Counted from the first letter of the stretch, positions 1-18,000 are shown. The stretch is 64,000 bases of DNA from Trochalopteron elliotii (GCA_024734555.1 JANPWX010000029.1:2237536-2301535); one strand, 5' to 3'. The notes: generated by a model from the letters alone, not told the origin. Numbers and translations are program-made.

Positions 1-5217
<5,217 letters not shown>

Positions 5218-8200
5218 TAAGGGGCTGACATCCCTGCTCTGTTTTCCCTGCCTTTCATCAGGCAAGTCCCTATTAAATATAGGATGTGACCTGTCTTTCC
5301 TTTCAGAGGTGTTGTTCTGGTTTTGTAGAGCCTTGCATGGTGGCCTGAAAGCAGTTCTGAGATGTTTGCTTTCTAAACAAGTTTAGTTAATTTCCTCCTT
5401 CAATTAAAGGAACTTTCTTATTCCTTTCAATATAATGTCTTTAGTAAGTCACATAGATTCTTTTTCATGTGCTTCTGCTATAAACCAAGCATCAGACACA
5501 GCTTTTTTCCTTGAGACTCCTTCCCTTTCCTTTGGCCAATAATTAATCTAAAGAAAACATCCGCTGTTTGCTGATTAATAAATATTTTATAAATGTATTT
5601 CCTAAAACTGCAAAGCGACATTGGGCTTTATCAAGGGTAGAATTATCATTAGGCTGAGTGCTTTAATTTTACATAAGATTTCAGGGTTTAGAAACTCTTA
5701 AGTCCCAAACTGAGAAACAGGTGTATTTGGGTTTGATTACATGATATTAACTACACCTGAATATCATCAACTAGTTTTAATTTGTAAATCCTCTGTTAGT
5801 TCCTTGGTCTCATAAACTCAGTGCTTACAAAAGTATTCTAGAAGTTCTAAAGCTAATTCAGTTTCAGAGATCTAGAACTTGCTTTATAATTGTTACTGAA
5901 TTGTGAAGAGCAGCATCTGACTGCCATAGTACATTAAGTGGCATTTAAGTATACAACAAAACCCACTAAACTTGTGTTAATACTCAGTGTAAGAAACAAA
6001 AAGGTGAAATGCTTAGATTTGCAGGTTTTACATGCTTTGGAGATTATAAAGGGAAATTTGAAAACAGAATTTCCTCAAAGAAAGGAAAAAGGTTGAAAAT
6101 ATTATTAGAAAAACTAGAATAAGAGGTTTATTTATCTATCCAGGACATTATTTTGCACTTGTAAAACAGGCAAGCAGGGGAAAAAATGACCATTGATACT
6201 ATTCAGCTGCTCATCCTAATGAAAAACGGTAGAAATATAAAACTTATTCAAAGAGGGCAAACAGGAGCTCATCAGAGGCAAAGAATGCAAAGAGAATTGC
6301 CATACAACAGATACATAATATTATGAATTAATAATTAATGCAGAATTGTGTATTTCATTGTCATGCAAGTTGCATGGATTTTGGTTTACCACAGTAAAAC
6401 ACCTGAAAGAAAATTAGTTGGTCTAGCTGAAGACTGGAAAGGTTTAGGGGACAACTCTTCAGATGTTCTCAGTGTTTGCATTGTAAGTAATTTTTTTTCC
6501 AGAGACTAGAGAGGTTACTGGTCACTGGTTCTTGTGAGTGTAAATAGTTTGAAAATCCAAGCTTGATCCAAGATCCAACCAACCTGAGAAGTCCCTTTGA
6601 CCCCCATGTTTTCACATGGGGTGTTTTTGATAAAGGCAGAAATTAATCTCTTGTCTTCTGACCCTTTGCTCAGCACTTAATGCAATGATCAGTCCTGCTC
6701 TTAATAGCCTCATCCTTATTAATTCCCATAGAATGTTTGTATAAGGGAGCTCAGGTGCTGTTCAACACCTGTTCAGCTGCTGTTTCTCCACAAGATTTCC
6801 AGGCATTCCTGGAAAACCAGAGGCACTTTGAGCCACGCTGTGTTTCCTACACACAGCTCCCCACAGGCTGTGCCACTGCAGCACTCTCAGTCTCTCTCAT
6901 GCCTTGGTGGTTTGTGCTGCTGCAGTTAGCTCAATTATATTTTGGGGTTCAGATTTCTCTGAGATGTCATGGGGTCCTGTCCCATGTGCACTGTGAGGAC
7001 AGAGGCATTGTCCTGACCACCAGTTTGGCAAATTCACAGGAGCTACAACAAAACTCAAAAATGAATATAATATTAATCACTTAATGATTAACATCTCAGA
7101 ATGCAGTCCTGCCTTTGCCTAAGTTGTACAGCACTGTACATGTCTGCTTCACTACACACCTGGCCAGGAATCTGTCCTCTGACCTCTGTGTTCATAGGAG
7201 TTTGCAGGAATGGAGAGGCTGGAAGGGATGTGTGTTCTGTTCTTCAGCTGCACCTTTATGTAATTGTGACTCTGTATATAAAGGAATAGATAAAATTAAG
7301 TTTTCTCATTAGACAAAGCTGAAAAGTGTACTATGGGAAGCAGTATTAAAAATCCAGCTAGTTACCAGAACCCCAAGTTTCACATAAAATGCAAGTTTAT
7401 TGGAAGTTAAAGAAATTGCCTCTCCTCCCAGTCACTCGTTTCATTTGAAACTCAGCTGAGTTTATTTGCAGCAAAGTGTTGAACTCATTTGGTGCTCCAT
7501 TACCAACATTGCTCTGTTAACATAAGCAAGTAGTTCTGGGGTACTACAGAACACACAAGCTGTTCTTCTGGAAGGCAGTAGGGTAGCTAAAAATACTTAT
7601 TTTCTTGCCTAAATGAAGTCTTCTCTGGACAGTTGAGCCTTCTTCCTTTCTGTCCATCCCTGCATGTTGTTAAAATACAATTCCTTCAGCATGTCACTGA
7701 AAGGGAACTATCGTTTCCTGTCTTCTGTGGCAGCAGATTTAACATCTTTTGGAGCTTTTTCCCTGTTCAGCCATTCTTATTGCAATTGTATCTCACAATC
7801 AGATTCAAAGGCCTTGGGCCAACTCTTCATTTTATGGATGTCAGTGAGAGCATTGCCACTGACTCCAGAGGGTTTCCCATTTGTCCTGCTTTGTCTTATT
7901 ATCTGCCACAATGCAAACTCCATACCATAGTTCAAAAAGAGAAAAATGAAAGATTATACTTAATATTTTCTTTCCATTTTAGATTAATGTCCTTTAGTTG
8001 GTTTATTCCTAGAAGAGGCAGATGAGTCCCCCTCTCTTTTAGACTTACAAATCTTCATTTTAAATGAGATGTCAGTGTGGATTACTGGCACAAATAAAAT
8101 GTGATTCCAGAGTAGTGAGAGGAAAGAGTCTCCAAAGCTGCTTTCTCCTCTTAGGGCTGTTCAGGGTGAATGATCTGAGGTAACACTGGGAAATTCACCT

Positions 8201-8260
8201 GCTTTTGTCCTTGCCATCACATGTCAAATCAAGACATGGGTTTAACTAGGTCTTTATCCT

Positions 8261-8386
8261 GCAAGGTTGGAAGGGCTTGGAGCAACCTGGGCTAGTGGAA
8301 GGTGTCCCTGCCCATGGCCAGGGGGTGGGACTGGATGAGCTTTAAGGTCCCTTCCAACTCAAACCAGCCTGTGGTTCTATGATTCA
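8261..8386 (+). mobile_element. CR1 LINE 3' fragment
   Basis: The sequence follows the avian CR1 3' end in order: GGTTGGAAGGGCTTGGAGCA, then a GTGTCCCTGCCCATGG block, then AAGGTCCCTTCCAACTCAAA and the TTCTATGATTC tail. It is a 5'-truncated copy of about 126 bp, which is typical of CR1. It supports an avian or sauropsid genome. Confidence 0.92.
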
Positions 8387-8416
8387 TAATGAACATTTTT
8401 ATGTTTATTATGAATC
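8381..8416 (+). repeat. Inverted repeat (16-bp arms, 4-nt loop)
   Basis: The left arm GATTCATAATGAACAT (8381-8396) and right arm ATGTTTATTATGAATC (8401-8416) are complementary except for one position, which is a G-U wobble in RNA. The loop is TTTT. The left arm starts in the CR1 tail. Confidence 0.9.
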
Positions 8417-8495
8417 ATAATGTTACTATGTTACTATAGTGCATAGGCTAATTTGCTGAAAAAACTTGCAAGTCTCTTATTAATCTTTTGAGGGT

Positions 8496-8601
8496 TCTTT
8501 TGTTGGGTGGGGTTTTTTGTTTTTTGTTTTGGTGTTTTTTGGTTTTTTTTGTTTTGGTGGGGTTTTTTTTTGGTTTTTTTGGTTTTGTTTTTTTTTTTTT
8601 T
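8496..8601 (+). repeat. T/G-rich low-complexity tract
   Basis: About 100 bases are almost entirely T and G, with T runs of 4-15 broken by GG to GGGG. It is probably a degraded homopolymer. No function is visible. Confidence 0.9.
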
Positions 8602-11600
8602 CATTTCTTAGTGATGACAAAGCCTAACTGAAAGTTAAGAGGATTCTGGCATTGACTCGCTTTTAAGATCTCTCTAAATTGGAAAGTGCTTCTGTTTTCC
8701 AGACCATGTTTGGATTACATAATTTGCACACTGTGGCTGCTTCTAAAGCTAATATCTTCCCTTAATCAGTCCCTCAGTAATCTAATCATTATTAAGCATC
8801 TTTTGGAGGGATTAGAAATAGCTTTATTTTAAGACCTGTAATTGTGATTACAATATAAAATCTCCCTAATAGACACGTATAGCCCATTTAATTCACCGTG
8901 GCTTTATTTTAGGAAATGGAGGCATTACTGATGGTATTTTGAGGAATAGGAGAGGATATGCTACTTTTTACATTCTTATTTCTTTTGATATATTGCATAA
9001 GGAAATCACTACCGTGGCTGTTTATACCCATCATTTTGAAATAACTACTTTATAATAATTTGCTTGTTCCTAAATAGAAAAATGTTTTTAGTATCTCAAA
9101 GTAGTCTCCTTTAATTACGTATGTTTAACTAAACTTCACCTTAGACTTTGCAGCACCTCCAGCTGTGTGAGACAGTGGGATACACAGCAAAACTCAGATG
9201 TCTTTCCTAAAGTATAGTTTCATTAAATGTTGGATGCAATTAATATCCATCACATTTGAGGAATCTTTCTCCTGAGTGTCTTGGGATAATTTGGGAGAGA
9301 GATTTAAGAATCCTGTCCTCTGCAGAGGCAGCTTTGGCACAAGCCCATATTGCCCACTGGGGTTGCTCTTTCTTGGCTTTTCCTTCTTTCTCTCTTCTCT
9401 CACCTTTTGCATCTGTTCAAATTTACTCATTTTTATAGTTTTTATTGGCAAGATAGTTAAACTATGTCATTTCGGAGAAAGAAAAAGAGGAAAGAAGCAA
9501 AATTTTGCTAAATTTTGATCAGGATGGAGAGGACAGGTGCAGGCAGGTTTAAAAATATTTTAAAAAAGCTTAAATGCAATCACTGCTTCTGTCACCTCCC
9601 AGATCACATTTCTCCTCACAATGCAATTATCTGGACTAAAATTGGTAGGAGAAGAAAAGGAAGCAACCCATAGCAGTATAGAATACTAAGCCAAATAGAA
9701 ATGAGGAATTTCTTATTTGCTATGCAAAGTGGCACATTCTTTTTAAAATACATTTTAATTTCTTTTCCACTTGGCTTTCCAAAGAGAGATGTGCATCTCT
9801 CAGAAGGCAAATTTTGCCCTTCAGTTTGTTACTCTATATCTTTAACCCCACCAGAAAGTAAAGTTGGTGGTAATTCTGTTTGGCACAATAGATTAAAGAG
9901 AATGAATTAGAGAAAGCCAACTATCTGCTCCAGTAGGAAATCTCTTCAATTCACAAGAAAAATGCATTTCTAGTGAAGTTCACTGTCAGGACAGTGCACT
10001 TGACTGATTGAAAGGCTGTTTATTTGAGTTGTCTTAGAAAACTCATCTCTGAAATTAGACAGAAGGAAAATAGAAAGAAAAAAAGAAGTGTCTTCCTGCA
10101 ATAAACATTTAGAAAAAATTGCTTTTAGAAAATTACAAATCCTGTGACTTGATACAGCATCAGGCTCGTGACATTTAAGATAATACAAGTATTCCACAGC
10201 ACAAAAGCAAATCATGTAATTTAGCTTGCCTCAACAAGCATTGCCTCAGCGGGGGTCTCTAATTCAGCACAGACAAAAGATTTTATGAAGTTCTCAATAT
10301 AAATACCCAGAATACTCTTGGCACAGAAAATACCTTCCCGGAGCCTGTACAATTGTCAGTTGTGGAACATTAAATGCAATCAGGAGCTGAAATCTGTAGT
10401 TGATGGGGGCCAGAGACAGTCACGTGGGCTGGGGTATAAAATCTGTGTCAAAAGTAGTCACTCCCAAGTTTGACAAGAGCTAATGAGTGTGCTTGTATGT
10501 GATTGTGTTACAGCTTCATGTCAGCCTCTAATCACCTTCACACACATCAGCTTATCCTTCCCGTCCCTCGTGGGATGTGAACTGCAATAACTCACTCCCA
10601 CAACTGGGGACAGGCAAAAGCAAGAAGCTCAGAGCCTGCACATTCCATGGTTTGAAAAGGCACCAGTATCCCTGGAGGTGTCCATGTACACTGGAGCTGG
10701 GCAAACATTTTTTTTTTCAGGATTGTTCTCACCTCACAGCCCTTTGGGTCAGCCTGGCTCTGAGCAAGGAGTGGTTTGGAGTTGGAGCATCTGCAGGTTC
10801 TGAGGGCCCCCCAAGCTGGAGCTGCACCTGCAGTGGGTTCCTGCAGCTGCTGCTCTCAGGAATGAGGCTTTTCCTGCCTGCCAGAGCTCTGGACAGCACA
10901 GGGATCCTGAGTGGGCCAGGGAAGTGGGGCTGGTGCTTCACCACTCTCCTCTTCCAGGGTACTTTAAAACCTCCTTGGGGAGGGTTTTGGGTATTCGAAG
11001 GTACAACCAATCTCCAGGTTCATTCTACTATACCACAACTTGGGATTTACAATCCAGCTTGTCCTGAAAGGCAGTTTGGGTTACAAAAGGCAGTACTGCA
11101 TTGAATGTCCAGATAGTTTACAGGGAGTCTTCACAGGGCTGGAGCAGGAATAGAAGCATTATCTTTCTTGTCAGAACCAGGAACTTCTGAGGAATTATTT
11201 TGAATGACACATGCCAATATAGATAACAGTAATTAGATCAAGCTACAAAAGTGTGAAAATTTGGGTTAAATATGAGATAAACTTCCTGGTAATAGGATAT
11301 ACTGTGCCTGCCTGTGGAAGCAGTTTTGCATGCAGTTTTAGAGCTCAATTAATATATTTCTGTGTTGGCAGAGAAGGCCTACTCTTTTGATAATCTGATA
11401 GAGCATCTCTAATTCTTTCACCTTGGGTATATTAATACTGCACATAATTAAAATCGGTTCATGATAAATTAACTAATTTGCCCTTAGAGTGATCAAAGAC
11501 CCTTTTGCCCTCGGGGTTCTTAGTAGCTGCTGTTCCCTCCCTCCCCACCTCCATTTTAATCATCAGTGTGAAATGTTTATTGGAAAAAGAAAAATTTCCA

Positions 11601-12799
11601 GGAATTAGGCTCTGAAAGTCCCCAGCTCCTGCAGCTAGTGAAGTGTAAGGATGCCCTCTGCTGAGCGTGGGCTCAGGAGTTTTGGGTTGGAAACAGAATT
11701 GTCCCTTGCTGGGTATGGAAGTCACTGTCTCAGCAAGATGGGTGTCAGGTCAAAGTTGACTCATTCTGATGTGCATCGTGAATTGAACCTGAAGCACAAC
11801 CTGCAGGTATTTGAAGAAGTGTGGAAACTATAGGTGGTTTACTCACTGAGATTTAAAAACCACAATAGCTCAAGCATCAACTTTCTGCAGAAAGGTGAAG
11901 CACATTTCTCATTCTGCAATCCAGTAACCTGGACATGATGAGAACTATATTGAGTGGCATAGGAACACTGATGCTGAGAGATTCTAAATATATTAGAACA
12001 GTAATGTGGTAAAATAGATCACTGTTCCTCCTGAGAGCTTTTTGAGTCCTTCTAATGATGGTCAAGAGGAACACAATCATAAGGCAGTCATAAATAGGGC
12101 ATGCATGAGTATGTTAATCTACTTTCAAGTATTTCTTTGAAGTTTTCTCTATGCTGTGAAGTCTGCCAAAAAAGCTTGTGGAACAGTTCACAGAAAGTTG
12201 AGAAATGTGTGGATACATTAGCCAAGTGAACTCTTCAAGGGGGATACCATGTCACTTGCTTCATTTCTGTAAAGATTTGGGAATTCAGAAAAACCATGGA
12301 CAGCAATGGAGAGCTAATCCTGTGCTGCCAGTTTAAATCAGATCAAAATTTCCTATTTCTTTCATCTCTGTTAAGGCCAAGTCAGGACTTGTGTTGGTCT
12401 CAAATTGTTGGAGGAGGTTCAGCACCATCTTAGCTCCCTCTCCAGTCTCCTCCCTTTAGCATGCAGAGAGGTCATCAGAGAGGTCACTGCCCACTTGAAA
12501 CTCAGCTGTGTGTGCAATGAAAAGCAGCAATATTTTGGTGAGGTGAGTGGTGAGGGTTTGTCATTGAATTAACCTATAAATAATTCAGAATACCTGAGGA
12601 AATTTGGAGGATGACAAGCTCTGAAATATATATTAAAACCCGAAGTACTGAATTCTAATTAAAATTTATGCTAATAGCAGAATTTTTTTTTTACAGAAGG
12701 TACTTTTTTCTAGCTGTGGTTTTAATCAGCTGAGTCTAATGCAAATAAATGATTCTGTAACAATTTACATCATATATACCAGTACAATATGGCTGGGGA

Positions 12800-13072
12800 A
12801 ATGGCTGAGAGAAACCTCATGAAGTGCAAGGTCCTGCAGCTGAGGAGGAACAGCCCCAGGCACAAATGGATGCTGGGGAACACTTCTTTGTCCAGTGACT
12901 GAGCACTGGAGCAGGGTGCCCAGTGAGGCTGTGGAGTTTCCATGCTTGCAGACATTTCAAAAGCTCTGTGGGCAACTTGGGCAAAAAACCTGGTAGCCTT
13001 GCTTGAGCAGGGGGCTGGACCTGATCACCTCCAGGGGTCCTTGCCAATCTCAGCCATCCTGTGATGATACTC
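12800..13072 (+). mobile_element. CR1 LINE fragment, diverged
   Basis: The order matches CR1: a GTGCAAGGTCCTGCAGCTGA block, GAGCACTGGAGCAGGGTGCC, CAGTGAGGCTGTGGAGTTTC, TTCAAAAGC, then GGGGGCTGGACCTGATCACC, CCAGGGGTCC and a CATCCTGTGATG tail. It is shorter than a full 3' end, so internal deletions are likely. Confidence 0.85.
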
Positions 13073-14565
13073 CAGATAGCAAATTAGGCAAACACGAGCT
13101 AAAAACGGATATATTCTGACAGTAACCACTACTCTTTCATGCATGGAGTCAGAGATTTCAGAGCAGCAAAGTCAATAAGAGCAGCAGCTGTGGGTGTGAG
13201 CAGCACAGTGGTGTCTAAGCCTTTGATACCAAGCCGCAGTGCCCAGGGCCTGGCTGTGTGTGCTGAACAGACCCAGACCTCGCTGCTGCTGTAGCAACAA
13301 GCTGGATCAGCTAGTTCACTTAAGGTAAAAATATCCTAAATCCTGAATCTTGCCATCTGAGAGTAAATTACTACAGGGCAATATAGCCATGTAAGTAATA
13401 ATGTTCTAAAAAGTACATTGTGTTATGCTTTATGCCTGTCTTTTCTAAATGTTGTTGTAAGGATCTGAAAGCATCTGAGTCTGATTTCACAGAACTGCAG
13501 CAAAACCTTCTTACATGGAAGGAATCACAGGCAGGTTTTTCCCTGCTGTTGAATGGAGAGGTTTCCAGCCTCCCAGGTCCTGAACTGGCAATTCAGAGCA
13601 GTTTGATTGCCTGCTTGATTGTTTGTGAGATAACGGTGAGATTGGCAGTGGCAGGGTAATTTACTGAAGATTGCAATGTCAGACAATATCCAAGGGGGCT
13701 CGTGAGCATAAAGATGTGATTCATATGACTGACAGGAGCCTGAGGGATTGATATGCCCATTCCAAGTTCATGGTGTCATCACAAGTGTTTGGCTACAGCA
13801 TCCCATAATCAGCTGCATGATGAGGTCATCACAGGCAGAACTGATGCTCACCTCTAATAACAGCTATAGCCAAAATATGATGAAGCTTGAACAGGTAAAT
13901 GTAAATTTGTCAGAGGAAGTAATTTATATCCTGTGGTTTGCCTCTGCTATTTTTAGTGTGCTGATAGGATTTCCTTGCCTGGTGGTCATCTGAGTAACAG
14001 AACTGAGTGGACTAAACAGTGGGCAAAGCTCAGTTCATGGTTGTAGAGATCTCACAGACTGGGAAAGAAGCTGAGAAATTCTCAGAGCTTAATAGGAAAA
14101 CTGCCTTGAGTTATACCCTGGAGGTAATGATGTCCTCTGAACGATTATATAAAGTGGGGAGAAAATGAACTGCAGCAAAACAGAAAGTTCCTGCAGCCTC
14201 GTTGGAGAGGATTTCAAGACAAATGGAGCTCTTAATGTGAATAGGGGAGTGACCTTAAAGCAACATATAGCTCTCACAACAAGGTGCTTTGTCTGACTTA
14301 AATCTCCTTAGAGGCCTGAATGAAACATTGTCAGCATACCTTGGCAATTTTGTTTTTAAATCAGGTCAGGCACAGTCATTTCAGGCACACACAATGGGTT
14401 GGAAATACAAGGCTAATTGTAAAATAAGAACGTTTTTTATAGTTTTAGATTTTTTTTTTCCTTTAGGTTGTTTTTCCAGTTATCACTGTGCTGGTCTGTT
14501 GTGCACTTGAAAATCCTGAAAATGCATGAGTCATGATCTTAACCTAAGGTACTTTTGTCTGCTTC

Positions 14566-15288
14566 CCCACTTGTTGGGGAAGATGAATCAGGGAAACCTT
14601 ATAAATATGATTGCTTAGCAAAAGATTCTGAAAATATGAAACCTATAATCGAAATAGAAATGAAAGCTTGCTTTGAGTTGTAGGATACTGAGCCTTAGTT
14701 ACTATATAACCTGAAAACAATAGTCTAGCCAGCTGAAGGAGAATCCCTCTTGATTGAACAATACCCTTCTGCTGACTAAGGAATCCAAAGGTCAATGTAG
14801 CAAAAGAGAATAGTTTAAAGAGTAGTTTTTAGAGTTTAAAATATAACACAGTATGGTAATGTAGTAGTTCTTATAGGCTATATGTAGATTCTATAGGGTT
14901 TTGTGTCATGTACTGGTTGGTTAGTGTAAATTAGAATATTCAACACAAAAGAAGATATAATGTATTGTAACAAAGACCTCGCTCTCTGACTCTCCTCCTC
15001 TCTTGCTCGCTCTCTGACTCTCCTCCTCTCTTGCTCTCTCTCTAGCTCTCTTGCCCCTGCGCTCCAACCCCTGCCACCTCTCTTTGGCTCTCTTGCTCTC
15101 TCCTCTCTTACCTCTTACCCTCTTGTTCTCTCTCCCTCACTCTTTGGGACTTCCCTTCAGCCGAAGCTGGTGGCTGAAGGCAAGGCCCTTTTTACCCACG
15201 ACCCTTGCAATAAAACCACATGTTCTAGAATGTCTCAAGTTGGCAGAGTTCCCTCTCCCTGCCGTCCACGGATGCTCCTACACCCACT
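14566..15288 (+). mobile_element. Solo LTR with 6-bp TSD (ERV, sense)
   Basis: The 711-bp element begins TGTTGGGGAAG at 14572 and ends CTCCTACA at 15282, the canonical TG...CA ends. Both sides carry the perfect 6-bp duplication CCCACT (14566-14571 and 15283-15288). A pyrimidine-rich CTCT region at 14985-15150 and an AATAAA at 15209-15214 give it sense orientation relative to TENM2. No internal retroviral genes are present, so this is a recombined solo LTR. A 6-bp duplication fits class II (ERVK-like) elements; the family name is not assigned. Confidence 0.9.
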
Positions 15289-16266
15289 GGAATGCTCTCT
15301 CTTATGTATGATTTTCAGTGTATGCCCAGGCCATATTTGTATTCAAAAATCAGATTGATACTCTTTGGGAAGTTTTAGAGACATAAGTAGATTGCAGATT
15401 GATTCTTGCCAGAGTAGATGAACAAATGTTTCTAAATTGTTAGAGATGATAATATTTTAGAGCAAATGGCTATTAATTTCTAAATCATAGTAGAACTCCA
15501 TTGAGAGAACATATTTCAGTTAAATAATTATACTAAATGAAGGGATGATAGAATTGTTACTGTATGTGCTACAATTGTTTGTTATCTAAGTATACAGATT
15601 GATCTCCCCCTTGGTTCCCTTTTAATTTCTGGTGTTAAAATTCTGGGGTTTTTTCTTAAAAAAGCAACTGAAGAAATATTTTTGATGGACAACTTAATCT
15701 TTAATATGGTGACTGAACCCACCAACTTTGTGACTGATCCTTCCTTATCCAAGCACGCACACAAGTTGTGAGCCAGATATCCACAGGTGAGAGCTCCAGC
15801 AGCCCTTCCCTGGAAACTGCCAAAATGGCTACAGTGTAACTGGTATTTTACATAGGTAATGATAACTTTGTCATCCCCATCTTCTCTCAGCTCCTCAAAC
15901 AGAACAAATGAAATCAAACAGCATAATTCTCAAGACAAAAAAACCCACAAAAACCAAAAACAGCCAAACAAACAAATAACCTAAACAAAAATCCTTTCTT
16001 GATTTCACTTCCTTTTGCCTGATTTCAGCCCCTGACAGATTTCTTGGGATTTATTCTCCTCTAACCCTGGTTTACATAAACTGTAGTGGTTTTTAGGCAG
16101 TGTACTCAAAAGCATCATCCTCATGGCACTATTGACTGAATTACCAGGTTTAGGGCAGAGGGATGGTGTGAAGGGTGAACTTCCAACATTTTTTCCCAGT
16201 GCCTTAAGCTTTCCATGGGTATTTCCATGGGCTCTGTGCTGGATCTCAGTGCCTGTTGCCTTTCAG
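15289..16266. other. 3' part of the large intron
   Basis: AT-rich sequence with an A/C-rich run at about 15940-15990 and ordinary intron up to the pyrimidine tract and CAG before 16267. Nothing else was recognised. Confidence 0.6.
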
Positions 16267-16477
16267 ATGGGCTGGTGGACTGCCTGGACCCCGACTGCTG
16301 CCTGCAGGCCACGTGCCAGAACAGCCTGCTGTGCCGGGGCTCGCGGGACCCGCTGGACATCATCCAGCAGAGCCACGCCGGGGCCCCCGCCGTCAGATCC
16401 TTCTACGACCGCATCAAACTGCTCGTGGGCAAGGACAGCACCCACATCATCCCCGGGGAAAACCCCTTCAACAGCAG
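16267..16477 (+). CDS. TENM2: TENM2 exon: Cys-rich region
   Basis: The acceptor TTTCAG ends at 16266 and the donor GTGAGA starts at 16478. It has 211 nt (2 + 69 codons + 2), residues 50-120. [12 protein letters not shown] and the following C...C pairs form the conserved Cys-rich segment after EGF8. SFYDRIKLL and [11 protein letters not shown] lead into the TTR-like domain. The stretch [10 protein letters not shown] is the most diverged part and coincides with a very GC-rich run. The last 17 bases are the first half of the first unit of a minisatellite that continues into the intron. Reading through the donor gives AGG TGA, an immediate stop. Confidence 0.95.
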
Positions 16478-16662
16478 GTGAGAAAAACCCCTGCAACAAA
16501 AACCCCTTCAACAGCNACCCCTGCAACAGCAGGTGAGAAAAACCCCTGCAACAAAAACCCCTGAAACAGCAACTGAGAAAACCCCTGCAACAAAAACACC
16601 TTCAACAGCAGGTGAGAAAACCCCTGCAACAAAAACCCCTGCAACAGCAGGTAGCAGCTGGG
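16461..16662 (+). repeat. Exon-end minisatellite with duplicated splice donors
   Basis: About five units of 39-40 bp follow the pattern AACCCCTTCAACAGCAG|GTGAGAAAAACCCCTGCAACAAA. They start at about 16461, 16501, 16556, 16595 and 16634; the second has an extra 15-bp insert. The first 17 bases are the end of the coding exon. CAGCAG|GT recurs after 16532, 16611 and 16650, and the copy at 16571 is mutated to AACTGAG. One undetermined base (n) at 16516 suggests assembly difficulty in the array. Confidence 0.92.
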
Positions 16663-16746
16663 AATGTGACCCTTGCTTGGTGTGGTTGCTATATTTAGTG
16701 ATTTTATTCATGTTTTAGCAGGAGGTATGTAGCCCTGGTTCCATGC

Positions 16747-17077
16747 CTGAGGTGTTTTGGTTTTCTGGAATTCTTTTCCCAGAGAATTTTCTGTAAACAG
16801 GAGAAATGTTTTTGGAACTGTACCTATGTTATTCTTTCCTTTTCCTGGGAGGGACTTCTTGATGTCCCTCTGGTCTGACCAATGTGATTGAAGATGTTTG
16901 CCTTTTTGTCACCAATCAAATTGGTCTGTGTAAAATAGTATAAAAGGGAGACACATCCCAAAAATAAAGGAGTCATTTTCAGCCTTCTGAATCTCAGAGT
17001 CTGTGCTGTTGTAGTGTAAAACAATGCCAGAGGTGCTGCTTTCAGGTGCTTCATCCCAGGCATTGATCACACTGAGG
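16747..17077 (+). mobile_element. Short solo LTR with 6-bp TSD (ERV, sense)
   Basis: The 319-bp element begins TGTTTTGG at 16753 and ends GATCACA at 17071. It is flanked by the perfect 6-bp duplication CTGAGG (16747-16752 and 17072-17077). It has a TATA box (TATAAAAGG, 16939-16947) and an AATAAA (16963-16968), both on the + strand, so it lies in the same direction as TENM2. No internal genes are present. It sits about 275 bases past the exon donor at 16478. Confidence 0.88.
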
Positions 17078-18000
17078 CCACGCTGTTGCAGTTTATGATG
17101 TGATCTCTGTTTTATATCTCTGAGTTTTATTAGCATTTTAACATTCTGGCAAAGCCCAGAAGAAAGTTTCTTCCACTGAGTAGGAGCTTCTGAGGTTTAT
17201 ATTTTATGAAGACTGCAGTCAAGAGAAAGGGAAAACACAAACTACTTTCCAGTTAATTTTTAATGTAGTGCCATTAACACAAATTTCAATAATGGAATAG
17301 CATTTCAAATAATTTTAAAGATCCATTGATTCATGGAGTTTTATTATTTATTCCTTACATAAAACCATTTTACTTGTAACATTGATCCACCTGACTAGGT
17401 TTTCTTTTTCTTCTTGTTGTTTCTTTTTCTATGCTTGTTTTCTAAGATTATTAATTATATATTTGCAATGAATCTAAAAGCCAGCACTTCATTAATTGAT
17501 ATTTGATGCCACTATATGCTTACAAGAAGATTGGTATTTATCAATATTACATAAATAGCTCTCCATGGAAAGATGTGAAGAAATTGATGAGTATATTGAT
17601 TATGTTCATATCACCAAAGTTAAAACTGAAGAAAGAGCTTCATTTGAGCTAACACCCAAAAGATTGCACTTCATTACAGGAAACTGTTTTCTCAGTCAGG
17701 ATCCCATTGCAGGCTTAGTGGGTGATGTAGAGCATGTCCCTGAATATTTGTCTGTGAAAAGAGGATCATGATGTTTCTGGATACACCAGGCAGGTCCCCA
17801 TTGCATTCACCCCTATGCTGCACACAATCATTTCCATATTCCATCAGGAAACTCCTGTTGGATCCTACTCTATGTAATATAGATTTTATGCTACTCTATA
17901 AAATACTCCATGCATACACACAGGGAGTTGTTCCAAAAAAATAGAAAAAAATTGTTCTCTTTTCACCTCAATGTGTGGTGATTTTTCTTTTTTAATCCTG

